This document shows positions 49,456 to 57,545 of a DNA stretch of 64,000 bases, one piece after another. This DNA is from Enterococcus mundtii (lineage in GTDB: Bacteria; Bacillota; Bacilli; Lactobacillales; Enterococcaceae). Position 1 is the first letter of the stretch. Every line of letters starts with the position of its first letter. The position numbers and the translations under genes are program-made. A model generated the notes under the pieces. It did not search any database and had not been told where the DNA came from. It worked only from the letters and a program-made list of their open reading frames with translations. The stretch lies in NCBI RefSeq assembly GCF_013394305.1, contig NZ_AP019810.1, positions 558,001 to 622,000 on the forward strand, in the 5' to 3' direction.

Positions 49456-49615
49456 ATACTTCCTCCTTCTAACTCCTAAAAATTTCATTTATTTCCGAGG
49501 TTGAATTGCATCCTCAGATATCGTTGATCACAATCGAAAAAATATGATCGTCATACAATTTATAAAAAATAATGATTGATCGGCATGAATGCGCTTTTCT
49601 CAAATGGAGAAAAAG

Positions 49616-49651
49616 AAAAAAGCGAGCTGAAATCAATCAGCCCGCTTTTTG
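49616..49651. terminator. Terminator downstream of the YneF gene
   Basis: AAAAAGCGAGCTGA pairs with TCAGCCCGCTTTTT (49617-49630, 49637-49650) with one mismatch; A/T runs lie on both sides. Confidence 0.9.
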
Positions 49652-49669
49652 ATGTTGTCGAATAAGAAC

Positions 49670-49894
49670 CTACTTCTTCCCTTGGTTCTTCATCTGTTGC
49701 ATCATCTGACGAATTTTCTTTTCAGATGGTTTTTGCCCCATAGACATCATCATTGATCTTAACATTTCCTCATTAACGGGAGGATTTTTTTCTAAGTAAT
49801 CTTTCATATATTTACGCGCAAGAAAGAATCCACCGACTGCGCCGATTAACAATGCAATAACTGCAATAAGTACAACGATTCCGTTTGATACCAT
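49670..49894 (-). CDS. YneF family (UPF0154) membrane protein
   Basis: A 74-residue protein with one N-terminal helix ([21 protein letters not shown]) and a conserved cytosolic tail ([25 protein letters not shown]). It is a widespread Firmicute family of unknown function. ATG at 49894 follows GAAAGGAGAG. It is monocistronic. Confidence 0.93.
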   Translation of the reverse strand: MVSNGIVVLIAVIALLIGAVGGFFLARKYMKDYLEKNPPVNEEMLRSMMMSMGQKPSEKKIRQMMQQMKNQGKK

Positions 49895-50054
49895 GTAAAT
49901 CTCTCCTTTCCTTTTCCTAATTGCTCTCAATGATTCATTTTACTAAAACTTACAAAAAAAAGAAAGGCGTTTTCTTAAGAATATGTAAAAAAAGTCATTT
50001 TTATTTCATGATTATACAAAAATACCTATTTAGAAAGTGAGCCACATTTAATTT

Positions 50055-50068
50055 TTAGGTTAGCCGAA
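50055..50068. promoter_or_regulatory. DtxR-type manganese box upstream of mntH
   Basis: TTAGGTTAGCCGAA differs at one base from the TTAGGYNNRCCTAA palindrome bound by enterococcal EfaR/MntR-type repressors. It lies 32 bases before a TAGAAT -10 (50100-50105). The regulator is not in the window. Confidence 0.65.
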
Positions 50069-50138
50069 TTTTTTTCTTTTATTTTTTCGTCTCTGGGTGT
50101 AGAATGAATTCGAAAAGAAATAGAAGGGTGGTTTTCAT

Positions 50139-51701
50139 TTGAATAATCACGAGAATAAACATAAATGGATTGAACACACTAATGGGTTATCCCTTTCAGA
50201 AGTAAACGGTACGGTTAAAGTACCAAAAGGAAAAAGTTTCTTCCGCACCTTACTTGCCTATTCCGGACCTGGTGCACTCGTAGCAGTCGGCTATATGGAC
50301 CCAGGTAATTGGTCAACATCGATCACCGGTGGCCAAAATTTCCAATACTTATTGATGTCAGTTATTCTGATGTCCAGCTTGATTGCTATGTTACTACAAT
50401 ATATGGCGGCCAAACTTGGGATCGTCAGCCAAATGGATCTGGCACAGGCGATTCGTGCTCGTACGAGTAAAACGCTAGGGGTCATTCTTTGGATCTTGAC
50501 CGAATTAGCGATCATGGCGACAGATATCGCTGAAGTCATTGGTGCAGCGATCGCTTTATATTTATTATTTGATATTCCTTTGGCAATTGCTGTCTTTATT
50601 ACCGTCTTGGATGTCTTTGTCTTGCTTCTTTTGACAAAGATCGGTTTTCGTAAAATCGAAGCGTTAGTCGTCTGTTTGATTTTCGTTATCCTATTTGTCT
50701 TTGTCTACCAAGTGGCGCTTTCAAACCCTGATTGGAGCAGTCTCTTCAAAGGCTTTATTCCTAATAGCCAAACATTTGCTGAAGAACCAAAAATCGGTGG
50801 AGAGACCCCATTGACTGGAGCTTTAGGGATCATTGGTGCAACTGTGATGCCTCACAATCTCTATTTGCACTCTGCTGTTTCCCAAACCCGCGAGATCGAT
50901 CGAAAAGATCCAGAAGATATTGCAAGAGCGGTTCGTTTCTCAACATGGGATTCCAATATTCAATTAACGATGGCTTTCGTTGTCAATGCACTTCTATTGA
51001 TCATGGGGGTTGCCGTCTTTAAAACTGGTGCAGTTCAAGATCCCTCTTTCTTTGGTTTATATGAAGCACTTTCCGATCCATCTGCGATGAGTAACGGCGT
51101 CTTGATCGCCGTAGCTAAATCAGGCATTTTATCAACCTTATTTGCAGTAGCACTGCTTGCTTCTGGTCAAAATTCAACGATTACCGGTACATTGACTGGA
51201 CAAGTCATTATGGAAGGCTTTATCCATATGCGCATGCCGATCTGGTTACGCCGTTTAGTCACTCGACTATTGTCCGTCATTCCAGTACTACTTTGTGTCT
51301 TGTTCACTAGCTCCAAAGGCACGATCGAAGAACATACAGCACTTAATAATCTAATGAATGAGTCCCAAGTATTCTTAGCTTTTGCCTTACCTTTTTCAAT
51401 GATTCCTTTATTGATGATGACCAACAGCCAAGCAGAAATGGGCGCCCGTTTCAAAAATTCACTGATCGTCAAAATACTTGGTTGGTTTTCTGTCATCAGT
51501 TTGACGTATTTAAACTTGCGCGGACTCCCTGGACAAATCGAAGCTTTCTTCGGCGATCAAGCTTCTACTGCGTCAATCGCCCTTGCTGATCGGATCGCTT
51601 ACATCATCATCGTTGCAGTTCTCGCCTTACTCGCTTGGACGATCGTTGATCTTTACAAGGGAAATAAACGCTATGAACAACGTTTACAAGAGTTGTCGTG
51701 A
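50139..51701 (+). CDS. mntH: NRAMP-family manganese transporter
   Basis: A 520-residue proton-coupled divalent metal importer with about eleven helices. The DPGNWSTSITGG (helix 1) and MPHNLYLHS (helix 6) motifs contain the metal ligands. Mn2+ is the usual substrate. The start is TTG at 50139, eight bases after AAGGGTGG; the next in-frame ATG is inside the first helix. A predicted Mn-repressor box precedes it, implying induction in low manganese. Confidence 0.95.
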   Translation: MNNHENKHKWIEHTNGLSLSEVNGTVKVPKGKSFFRTLLAYSGPGALVAVGYMDPGNWSTSITGGQNFQYLLMSVILMSSLIAMLLQYMAAKLGIVSQMDLAQAIRARTSKTLGVILWILTELAIMATDIAEVIGAAIALYLLFDIPLAIAVFITVLDVFVLLLLTKIGFRKIEALVVCLIFVILFVFVYQVALSNPDWSSLFKGFIPNSQTFAEEPKIGGETPLTGALGIIGATVMPHNLYLHSAVSQTREIDRKDPEDIARAVRFSTWDSNIQLTMAFVVNALLLIMGVAVFKTGAVQDPSFFGLYEALSDPSAMSNGVLIAVAKSGILSTLFAVALLASGQNSTITGTLTGQVIMEGFIHMRMPIWLRRLVTRLLSVIPVLLCVLFTSSKGTIEEHTALNNLMNESQVFLAFALPFSMIPLLMMTNSQAEMGARFKNSLIVKILGWFSVISLTYLNLRGLPGQIEAFFGDQASTASIALADRIAYIIIVAVLALLAWTIVDLYKGNKRYEQRLQELS

Positions 51702-51723
51702 GCCATTCCCCCCTCTAAGCAGG

Positions 51724-51763
51724 AAAAAAAGAAGCATAGGTTTTGACCTATGCTTCTTTTTTG
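51724..51763. terminator. Bidirectional terminator
   Basis: GAAGCATAGGT and ACCTATGCTTC pair around TTTG with A/T runs on both sides, between mntH and the converging MFS gene. Confidence 0.95.
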
Positions 51764-51784
51764 TGGTTACTAAATTAGAAAGTT

Positions 51785-53082
51785 CTATTTTTCATCATGA
51801 AGATAAATAGCTACCACGGCAATAGCTATGATTGTAAAAGCAACCATCCACCAGATCTCAGTTTGAAAATTAGTAGTAGTCGAGACAATCAATGACAAAC
51901 CAATTGGTCCACCAATTTGGTGCATGGTATTCGTCAAACCACTTGCGATACCTGCTAATTCGTCAGGTGCTTCATGGATACCAGCAGATGTCACTGGCGC
52001 TAAAATCATTCCTTGTCCTAATCCAAGGATCATCATAGGAACAAAGATCGTTTGCCAATAACCATTAAACGGGTTCGAAACCGCCAGTAAAATCAACCCT
52101 ATTACTAGTATTATTTCTCCAACAAACAATATCCTATTATTTCCAAATCGTGCAGTCATTCTCGGCAACTGCATCGCAATAATAAAATGAACTATCGTTA
52201 GTGGTAGAAAAGCAAATCCTGATTGTAACGCTGAGAATCCATATTGACTTTGCATCATTTGAGGTAAAAAGAACCAAAATGGCAGCATCGCCATCATAAA
52301 TAAGAGACGAGTAGCATAGGCACCAGAACGTATCTTATTTTTAAAAAGTTCGAGGGGAAGCATTGGCGAAGAAGTCCTTCGCTCCCATAAAATAAACAAA
52401 CCTAAAAACATGATACCTATGAATAAAAAGTTGTTTTTTCCTTCAGTAAGACCGTAGATGATTCCTATCAATCCGAGGATCGATAATAAACTTCCTAAAT
52501 AATCAATACGTTCCCTTCGACGTTCCGAAGGTCTCACATATTTCAATGTTAAAACCACTAACAAAAGAGTAAATGGCACATTTATTAAGAAACCAGCGCG
52601 CCAAGAAATCAAGCTAGTCAGTCCCCCACCAACTAACAAACCAATACTTGAACCAATTCCCGCCGTTGCTCCATAATAAGAGATCGCACGTTGCCTCATA
52701 TTATTTTGATAAGCATCCATGAGCAGTGCTAAAGATGTCGGAGCAATAATGGAACTACCTACTCCTTGGACACCACGCATCATGATCAACGTTCCTGCTG
52801 TTTGTGATAATCCAATAAGCAGTGAACTTATCCCAAAATAAATAAACCAACTAAAAAAATCTTTTTTCTTCCGAATAAATCAGAAAGGCGACCACTTAAT
52901 AGTAAAAAACCACCAAAAGTAAGCGTATATGCACTTGATACCCATGAAAGTGCTCTTGCAGATAAACCTAAACTTTCTCCTATCTTCATAGAACTTGTAA
53001 AAATAATAGAATTATCCATTAAAATCAAAAAATAGGATAATAAAGTAATTGGTAAAATGACACCAAATTTTTCTCTCTTCAA
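51785..53082 (-). pseudogene. DHA2-type MFS drug transporter, frameshifted
   Basis: An EmrB/QacA-type proton-driven exporter reads in two frames. The 5' part has FGVILPITLLSYFLILMDNS and SGRLSDLFGRKKIFLVGLFILG and then stops at 52828. Restoring one G in the GGG run there (GGGG) would join it to ISSLLIGLSQTAGTLIMMRGVQGVG and the remaining 340 residues. A one-base deletion in a homopolymer therefore disrupts the gene, unless it is a sequencing error or programmed slippage. The 5' start is uncertain; TTG at 53082 precedes the conserved KREKFGVI. It follows an aldo/keto reductase gene in the same operon. Confidence 0.85.
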
Positions 53083-53176
53083 ATTTCCTAACTTCTTTCT
53101 ATTGCTTTTATTATTTCGTCCTTTCACATTCGATTCTTTTAAACTTTTATCCTTTTCACAGATCAATAGTTTTCTA

Positions 53177-54043
53177 TCATTCTTCTGTAGCCAACATTCT
53201 CTCCATAAACCATTCCACTTGTTGTGGTGCATCATGGTCAAAGAAGGCAGACTCTTTCATATCTAAAGCGGCTATTTTTTCAACATCTTCATTCGAAAGT
53301 TCAAAATCAAAGATATCAATATTTTCAGCCATTCTCTCTGGTCGAACAGATTTTGCTAGAGCAACGATCCCTCTTTGCATCAACCAACGAAGAACAACTT
53401 GTCCGACTGTTTTATCATATTTTTTACCGATTTCTGCTAATTCAGGATTTGTGAACAACTCGTGACGACCTTCAGCAAATGGTGCCCAAGCTTCGATTTG
53501 TACGCCATATTTTTCATGCCATTCTTGATCTTCTACACGTTGGTTCCAAGGATTTACTTCTATTTGATTGATTTGAGGTTTCACATCATTCAAACCAACA
53601 AATTCGATCATTTTAGCCGATTTGAAATTGGAAATCCCAATTGCACGTAATTTCTCTGCTTTTTGAGCAGCAACCATTGCACGCCATGCGCCATAGATAT
53701 CTCCATAGGGTTGATGAATTAGATATAAATCAAGATACTCTAACCCCATTGCCTCCAGAGAATGTTCGATCGTTTCAGTTGCTTTTTCTTCTGGAGTTTG
53801 TAGAATAAATAATTTAGAAGTGACAAAAAGTTCATCACGCTTTACAATTCCTTCGGCGATCGCACGTCGGATTCCTTCACCAGTTTCTTTTTCATTTCCG
53901 TAAATAAATGCTGTGTCGATCAAACGATATCCTGCATTAATGGCTTGATAAACCGCTTCTGCTGTTTCTTCTAGTGGAATTTGATAAACCCCAAATCCTA
54001 GTTGAGGCATCTCTACACCATTGTTCAATTTTATTGTGTTCAT
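53177..54043 (-). CDS. Aldo/keto reductase
   Basis: A 288-residue NADPH-dependent TIM-barrel reductase. Catalytic residues D, Y, K and H appear in YRLIDTAFIYGNE, VTSKLF and LIHQPYGD; the cofactor end is PKS-like (LAKSVRPERMAENIDIFDF). Substrates are probably reactive aldehydes or ketones. It lies 73 bases after a MerR gene, with a 19-bp-spacer promoter between. AAAGGAGG precedes the ATG. Confidence 0.94.
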   Translation of the reverse strand: MNTIKLNNGVEMPQLGFGVYQIPLEETAEAVYQAINAGYRLIDTAFIYGNEKETGEGIRRAIAEGIVKRDELFVTSKLFILQTPEEKATETIEHSLEAMGLEYLDLYLIHQPYGDIYGAWRAMVAAQKAEKLRAIGISNFKSAKMIEFVGLNDVKPQINQIEVNPWNQRVEDQEWHEKYGVQIEAWAPFAEGRHELFTNPELAEIGKKYDKTVGQVVLRWLMQRGIVALAKSVRPERMAENIDIFDFELSNEDVEKIAALDMKESAFFDHDAPQQVEWFMERMLATEE

Positions 54044-54075
54044 GTTATTTCCTCCTTTTCTTCTTTACCTTTTCT

Positions 54076-54106
54076 ATCCTAAACCTTGAAGTTAGATCCA
54101 TAGCAA
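54076..54106 (-). promoter_or_regulatory. MerR-type promoter of the aldo/keto reductase gene
   Basis: TTGCTA (complement of 54101-54106) and TAGGAT (complement of 54076-54081) are 19 bases apart, the overlong spacing used by MerR activators. The spacer holds CTAACTTCAAGGTTTA, which matches a similar sequence at the merR promoter. Confidence 0.65.
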
Positions 54107-54116
54107 GAAAAAATTT

Positions 54117-54536
54117 TTACTTTTTTCGTTCCCATAATTTTTCGACTTTATCTGGAGTCATTTCCCCAGCCTTGAACTTCGCAATATGTTCATCATACGT
54201 TTCGATCTTATAAACCAGCAATTCTCTCACTTCCTGCATCTCCTCTAGTTTTCTATCTAGTTCTTCTAACTGATCAACTAAAATCTGCTTTTGCGCTTTT
54301 TCCACGTTTTGTGCTTCGCGTAATTGAGCCAAGTGAGCAAATTCAATGAGAGATTCTACAGACAAACCCGCGTTACGTAAATTTTTTGCTAAATAAATCC
54401 AATTTAGGTCATTTGTTGTGTAATCCCGATACCCACTCTCATTACGACTAACCGGCGGGATGACTCCTACACGTTCATAGTAACGGAGTGTATCCACACT
54501 CAAATCAAACATGTCAGCTGCTTTTTTTATATTCAT
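54117..54536 (-). CDS. MerR-family transcription regulator
   Basis: A 139-residue regulator. The winged HTH is MNIKKAADMFDLSVDTLRYYERVGVIPP with SGYRDY, and a long coiled coil covers about 75-125. No cysteine ligands for metals are evident, so it may sense an organic or redox signal through its coiled-coil dimer. Neighbours are the reductase and the broken exporter, its likely targets. ATG at 54536 follows GGAGGG. Confidence 0.93.
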   Translation of the reverse strand: MNIKKAADMFDLSVDTLRYYERVGVIPPVSRNESGYRDYTTNDLNWIYLAKNLRNAGLSVESLIEFAHLAQLREAQNVEKAQKQILVDQLEELDRKLEEMQEVRELLVYKIETYDEHIAKFKAGEMTPDKVEKLWERKK

Positions 54537-54554
54537 TCCATCACCCTCCACTTT

Positions 54555-54584
54555 TATATAGGTTATCATAAACCCTAAAGTCAA
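54555..54584 (-). promoter_or_regulatory. merR promoter with shared operator sequence
   Basis: TTGACT (complement of 54579-54584) and TATATA (complement of 54555-54560) are 18 bases apart. TTGACTTTAGGGTTTA here matches CTAACTTCAAGGTTTA of the reductase promoter at 12 of 16 positions, suggesting autoregulation. Confidence 0.5.
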
Positions 54585-54590
54585 CTCCAA

Positions 54591-54704
54591 GGCAAATGAT
54601 AATCAACAAATTTTCTTTATTTGATTGGTTTTCTTTTATCATCCGTTTCTTTCAAAATAAACATAACCTTATCTTTTTAATTTAAAATCAAGTTAACAAC
54701 GAGA
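54591..54704. other. Intergenic region between merR and the split repeat
   Basis: AT-rich, with no coding frame, hairpin or repeat that I can support. With the flanking promoter and repeat it makes up most of the 350 bases upstream of the transposase gene. Confidence 0.4.
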
Positions 54705-54750
54705 AGAGAAGCAACTTCTTCAAAAAATAAGGCACCATCCACAAAAATTT

Positions 54751-56265
54751 GGCTCTATAATTTATGGGACTGATGAATCAGAATTGATTCTTCAGTCCCA
54801 TTTTCATTTTAGGTATTAAAAAACATATCGTTCTCTAGTATGATTAAATCACCACAAAATAAACAACTGAGAGGACGATATGCTATATGAATGATTCTAT
54901 CAAAAAAATGCTGAGAATAATAGAGAAAGATTTGATGATTACAGAGGTCTCTTACGAGACCCTTCAGAAGAAAAAGACGTTGGTCGTCGATGCTGTTCTC
55001 TCGCCTACTCCTCGTGCTTGTAGAAGTTGTGGTTCTACTGTGGTAGATGGAAACGGGAAAGCAATTATAGTGAAAAATGGAAAAAAAGAAACGATTGTCC
55101 GTTTTGAACAATACAATCATATGCCTTTGGTTATGCGCCTAAAAAAGCAGCGCTATACCTGTAAAAACTGCCGAACCCATTGGACTGCTCAAAGTTATTT
55201 TGTCCAATCCAGACATTCAATCGCAAATCATGTTAGATATAAAATTGCTTCTTTACTGACTGAAAAAGTATCTTTATCTTTTATTGCGAAAAGCTGTCAG
55301 GTATCTTTGACCACTGTTATTCGTACATTGAAAGAGTTTAAAAGCTATTTACCAAAGCAATCTAAGAAGATTCTCCCAAGAGTATTGATGGTTGATGAAT
55401 TTCGTTCGCATGCTTCCATAGAAGATAAAATGAGCTTTATTTGCGCAGATGGCGAAACAGGAAAATTAATAGATGTTTTGCCTACGCGTAAATTACCTCG
55501 ATTAACAAGCTATTTCTTAAAGTGTACCAATCCAGAAGAAGTAGAATTCTTGGTGACAGACATGAACGCCGCCTACTTCCAGCTCACCAAACGTGTTCTG
55601 CCAAATGCGAAAATAGTGATTGATCGGTTTCATATTGTCAAACACATGAATCAAGCGTTCAATGAGTTGCGTATCCGTGAAATGAATGAACTTCGTAAAG
55701 CAGGACAGAAAAGCCAGGCAGAAAAACTGAAAAAGAACTGGCGCTTTTTGCTAAAAAATCGTGCAAACATCAACCATTATGAATACAAAACATGGAAAAG
55801 TTTCCGAGCACCAAAATACCCATTTCTTACTGAAGCAATGATGATTGATCGATTGCTTGAGTTTTCTACGCCCCTAAAGGAGGCGTATCCCTTTTTTCAT
55901 GAATTAGTTGAAGCCTTTCGAGACAAAGACCCTGACTTATTTTTCTCCTTATTAGCAGAACTTCCCGAAACGTTGGATGACAGCTTTCGGGAAAAGCTTC
56001 AAAACCTTCTGACCTATGAAGAAGGCATCACCAACGCAATGATCTATCCTTATTCCAATGGAAAAATAGAAGCGAAGAATACCCACATAAAGACAATGAA
56101 ACGAGTATCCTACGGATTTAAATCATTCGAGAACATGAGAATTAGAATCTTTTTGATCAATCAATTAATCAAAGTAAGATAACAAAAAATCTGAGCCAGA
56201 ATGAGGTTCATTCTGACCCAGATTTGATTTTGCACAACTCATCAGTCCTTATTGACAAAGAGCCA
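54751..56265 (+). mobile_element. ISL3-family insertion sequence, complete
   Basis: A 1515-bp element. Its ends begin GGCTCT and share GGACTGATGA at positions 17-26 (18 of 28 positions identical between the two inverted ends). The 8-bp direct repeat AAAAATTT flanks it (54743-54750 and 56266-56273), as expected for ISL3 transposition. It carries one intact transposase gene and a hairpin terminator after it (56187-56226). The perfect duplication suggests a recent insertion. Confidence 0.95.
54887..56182 (+). CDS. ISL3-family transposase
   Basis: A 431-residue transposase. The N-terminal zinc-finger region has CRSCGS and CKNCRTHW. An HTH (FIAKSCQVSLTTVIRTLKEF) is followed by the DDE domain: first Asp in LMVDEFRS, second in VIDRFHIVKHMNQAF, and Glu in the C-terminal SNGKIEAKNTHIKTMKR. 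It is complete and in frame, so probably active. GAGAGG lies before the ATG. Confidence 0.96.
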   Translation: MNDSIKKMLRIIEKDLMITEVSYETLQKKKTLVVDAVLSPTPRACRSCGSTVVDGNGKAIIVKNGKKETIVRFEQYNHMPLVMRLKKQRYTCKNCRTHWTAQSYFVQSRHSIANHVRYKIASLLTEKVSLSFIAKSCQVSLTTVIRTLKEFKSYLPKQSKKILPRVLMVDEFRSHASIEDKMSFICADGETGKLIDVLPTRKLPRLTSYFLKCTNPEEVEFLVTDMNAAYFQLTKRVLPNAKIVIDRFHIVKHMNQAFNELRIREMNELRKAGQKSQAEKLKKNWRFLLKNRANINHYEYKTWKSFRAPKYPFLTEAMMIDRLLEFSTPLKEAYPFFHELVEAFRDKDPDLFFSLLAELPETLDDSFREKLQNLLTYEEGITNAMIYPYSNGKIEAKNTHIKTMKRVSYGFKSFENMRIRIFLINQLIKVR

Positions 56266-56384
56266 AAAATTTGAAGAACAATTTTCGTGGATGGTGCCTT
56301 ATTTCTCGAGGCTGAACACTTCTGTCCCGACCTCATGTCATTCGATCCTAAAAATCAATTTATTTAATAAAGAATATGACTTAC

Positions 56385-57284
56385 TTAGCCTTCTACATCT
56401 GCTAATAATTCTGGGAATACTTCTGGGTTGAAGGTTTCAGCTTTGAACATCGCGATTTCTTTCCCATAAGGGGCATAAGCTAATTTTTTATCTTTTCCGA
56501 CATATGGTGTTTCAAGAATCTTTGAAACATCTTTGAACATTGGTTCATGGACGATTTTATTCAATGCATCAAAACCGATCGTACCAAAGCCGATATTGGC
56601 GTGGCGGTCTTTATGTGAACCTTGTGGATTTTTTGAATCATTGACGTGTAGTACTTTTAAGCGATCTAAACCAATCACTTTATCAAACGTTTCAATGACG
56701 CCATAAAAATCATTCGCTACATCATAGCCGGCATCATTCGTGTGGCACGTGTCAAAGGTGACTGATAGCTTTTCATTCAATGTCACTCCATCAATGATCT
56801 GTGCCAACTCTTCGAACGTTCTGCCGATCTCTGTACCTTTTCCTGCCATTGTCTCTAAGGCGATTTGTGCGGTCTGTTCTTTCGTCAAGACTTCATTTAG
56901 CCCTTCAATGATCCTTGCAATCCCTGCCTCTGCTCCAGCACCGACATGTGCGCCTGGATGCAATGTGATCTGAGTTGCTCCTAATGCTTCCGCTCGAACG
57001 ATTTCTTCTCTTAAAAACTGTACAGCAAAAGGAAACATCTCTGGTTTCGTTGTATTTCCTAAATTAATGATATACGGTGCATGGACCACTATATTCTTCA
57101 ATCCATTTTCTTCCATATATTGTTTTCCAGCTTCAATATTCATTTCTTCAATTGGTTTTCTACGGGTATTTTGTGGTGCGCCTGTATAGATCATAAAAGT
57201 AGAAGCACCATAGCTGGCTGCTTCTTCTGCTGCACCTAGTAACATCTTTTTACCGCTCATACTGACATGTGAACCTAATAACAT
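56385..57284 (-). CDS. nfo: Endonuclease IV
   Basis: A 299-residue AP endonuclease that cleaves at abasic sites. Zinc ligands lie in [41 protein letters not shown] and [22 protein letters not shown]. The length is standard. The start codon follows GGAGGAG. It is monocistronic; the split hairpin repeat lies just downstream. Confidence 0.97.
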   Translation of the reverse strand: MLLGSHVSMSGKKMLLGAAEEAASYGASTFMIYTGAPQNTRRKPIEEMNIEAGKQYMEENGLKNIVVHAPYIINLGNTTKPEMFPFAVQFLREEIVRAEALGATQITLHPGAHVGAGAEAGIARIIEGLNEVLTKEQTAQIALETMAGKGTEIGRTFEELAQIIDGVTLNEKLSVTFDTCHTNDAGYDVANDFYGVIETFDKVIGLDRLKVLHVNDSKNPQGSHKDRHANIGFGTIGFDALNKIVHEPMFKDVSKILETPYVGKDKKLAYAPYGKEIAMFKAETFNPEVFPELLADVEG

Positions 57285-57545
57285 CTTACTCCTCCTATAA
57301 AGCCCTCTCGGCTAGTCACTCAGTGAATGGATTTGTTCACTCTCCTTTTATCTTAACTGAAACGAATTTGAAAGAAAAGTTTGAAATCTGTCCAATGATC
57401 CGAGCAGATACAAAATAACTAGAAGAATTTTTAATGTTTTCTCAAAACCAAAGGTCAAATAAGACACAAAAAAAGCCATGTCTGTTTTTTTGTTCTATTA
57501 TTTGCTATAATTAGCGAAATAAAACCATTAGTTGAGGTGAAACCT

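Larger units (their letters stand above)
54705..56334 (-). repeat. Family 2 structured repeat, copy 3, split by an IS
   Basis: The halves 54705-54750 and 56266-56334 join, after removal of the IS and one 8-bp duplication, into the reverse complement of the repeats at 34730 and 37089. Both inner arms (AAATAAGGCACCATCCAC and its partner) are still present, with the same change at one base pair in each (GC to AT), so pairing is preserved. The long extra segment of copies 1 and 2 is missing. Confidence 0.85.
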
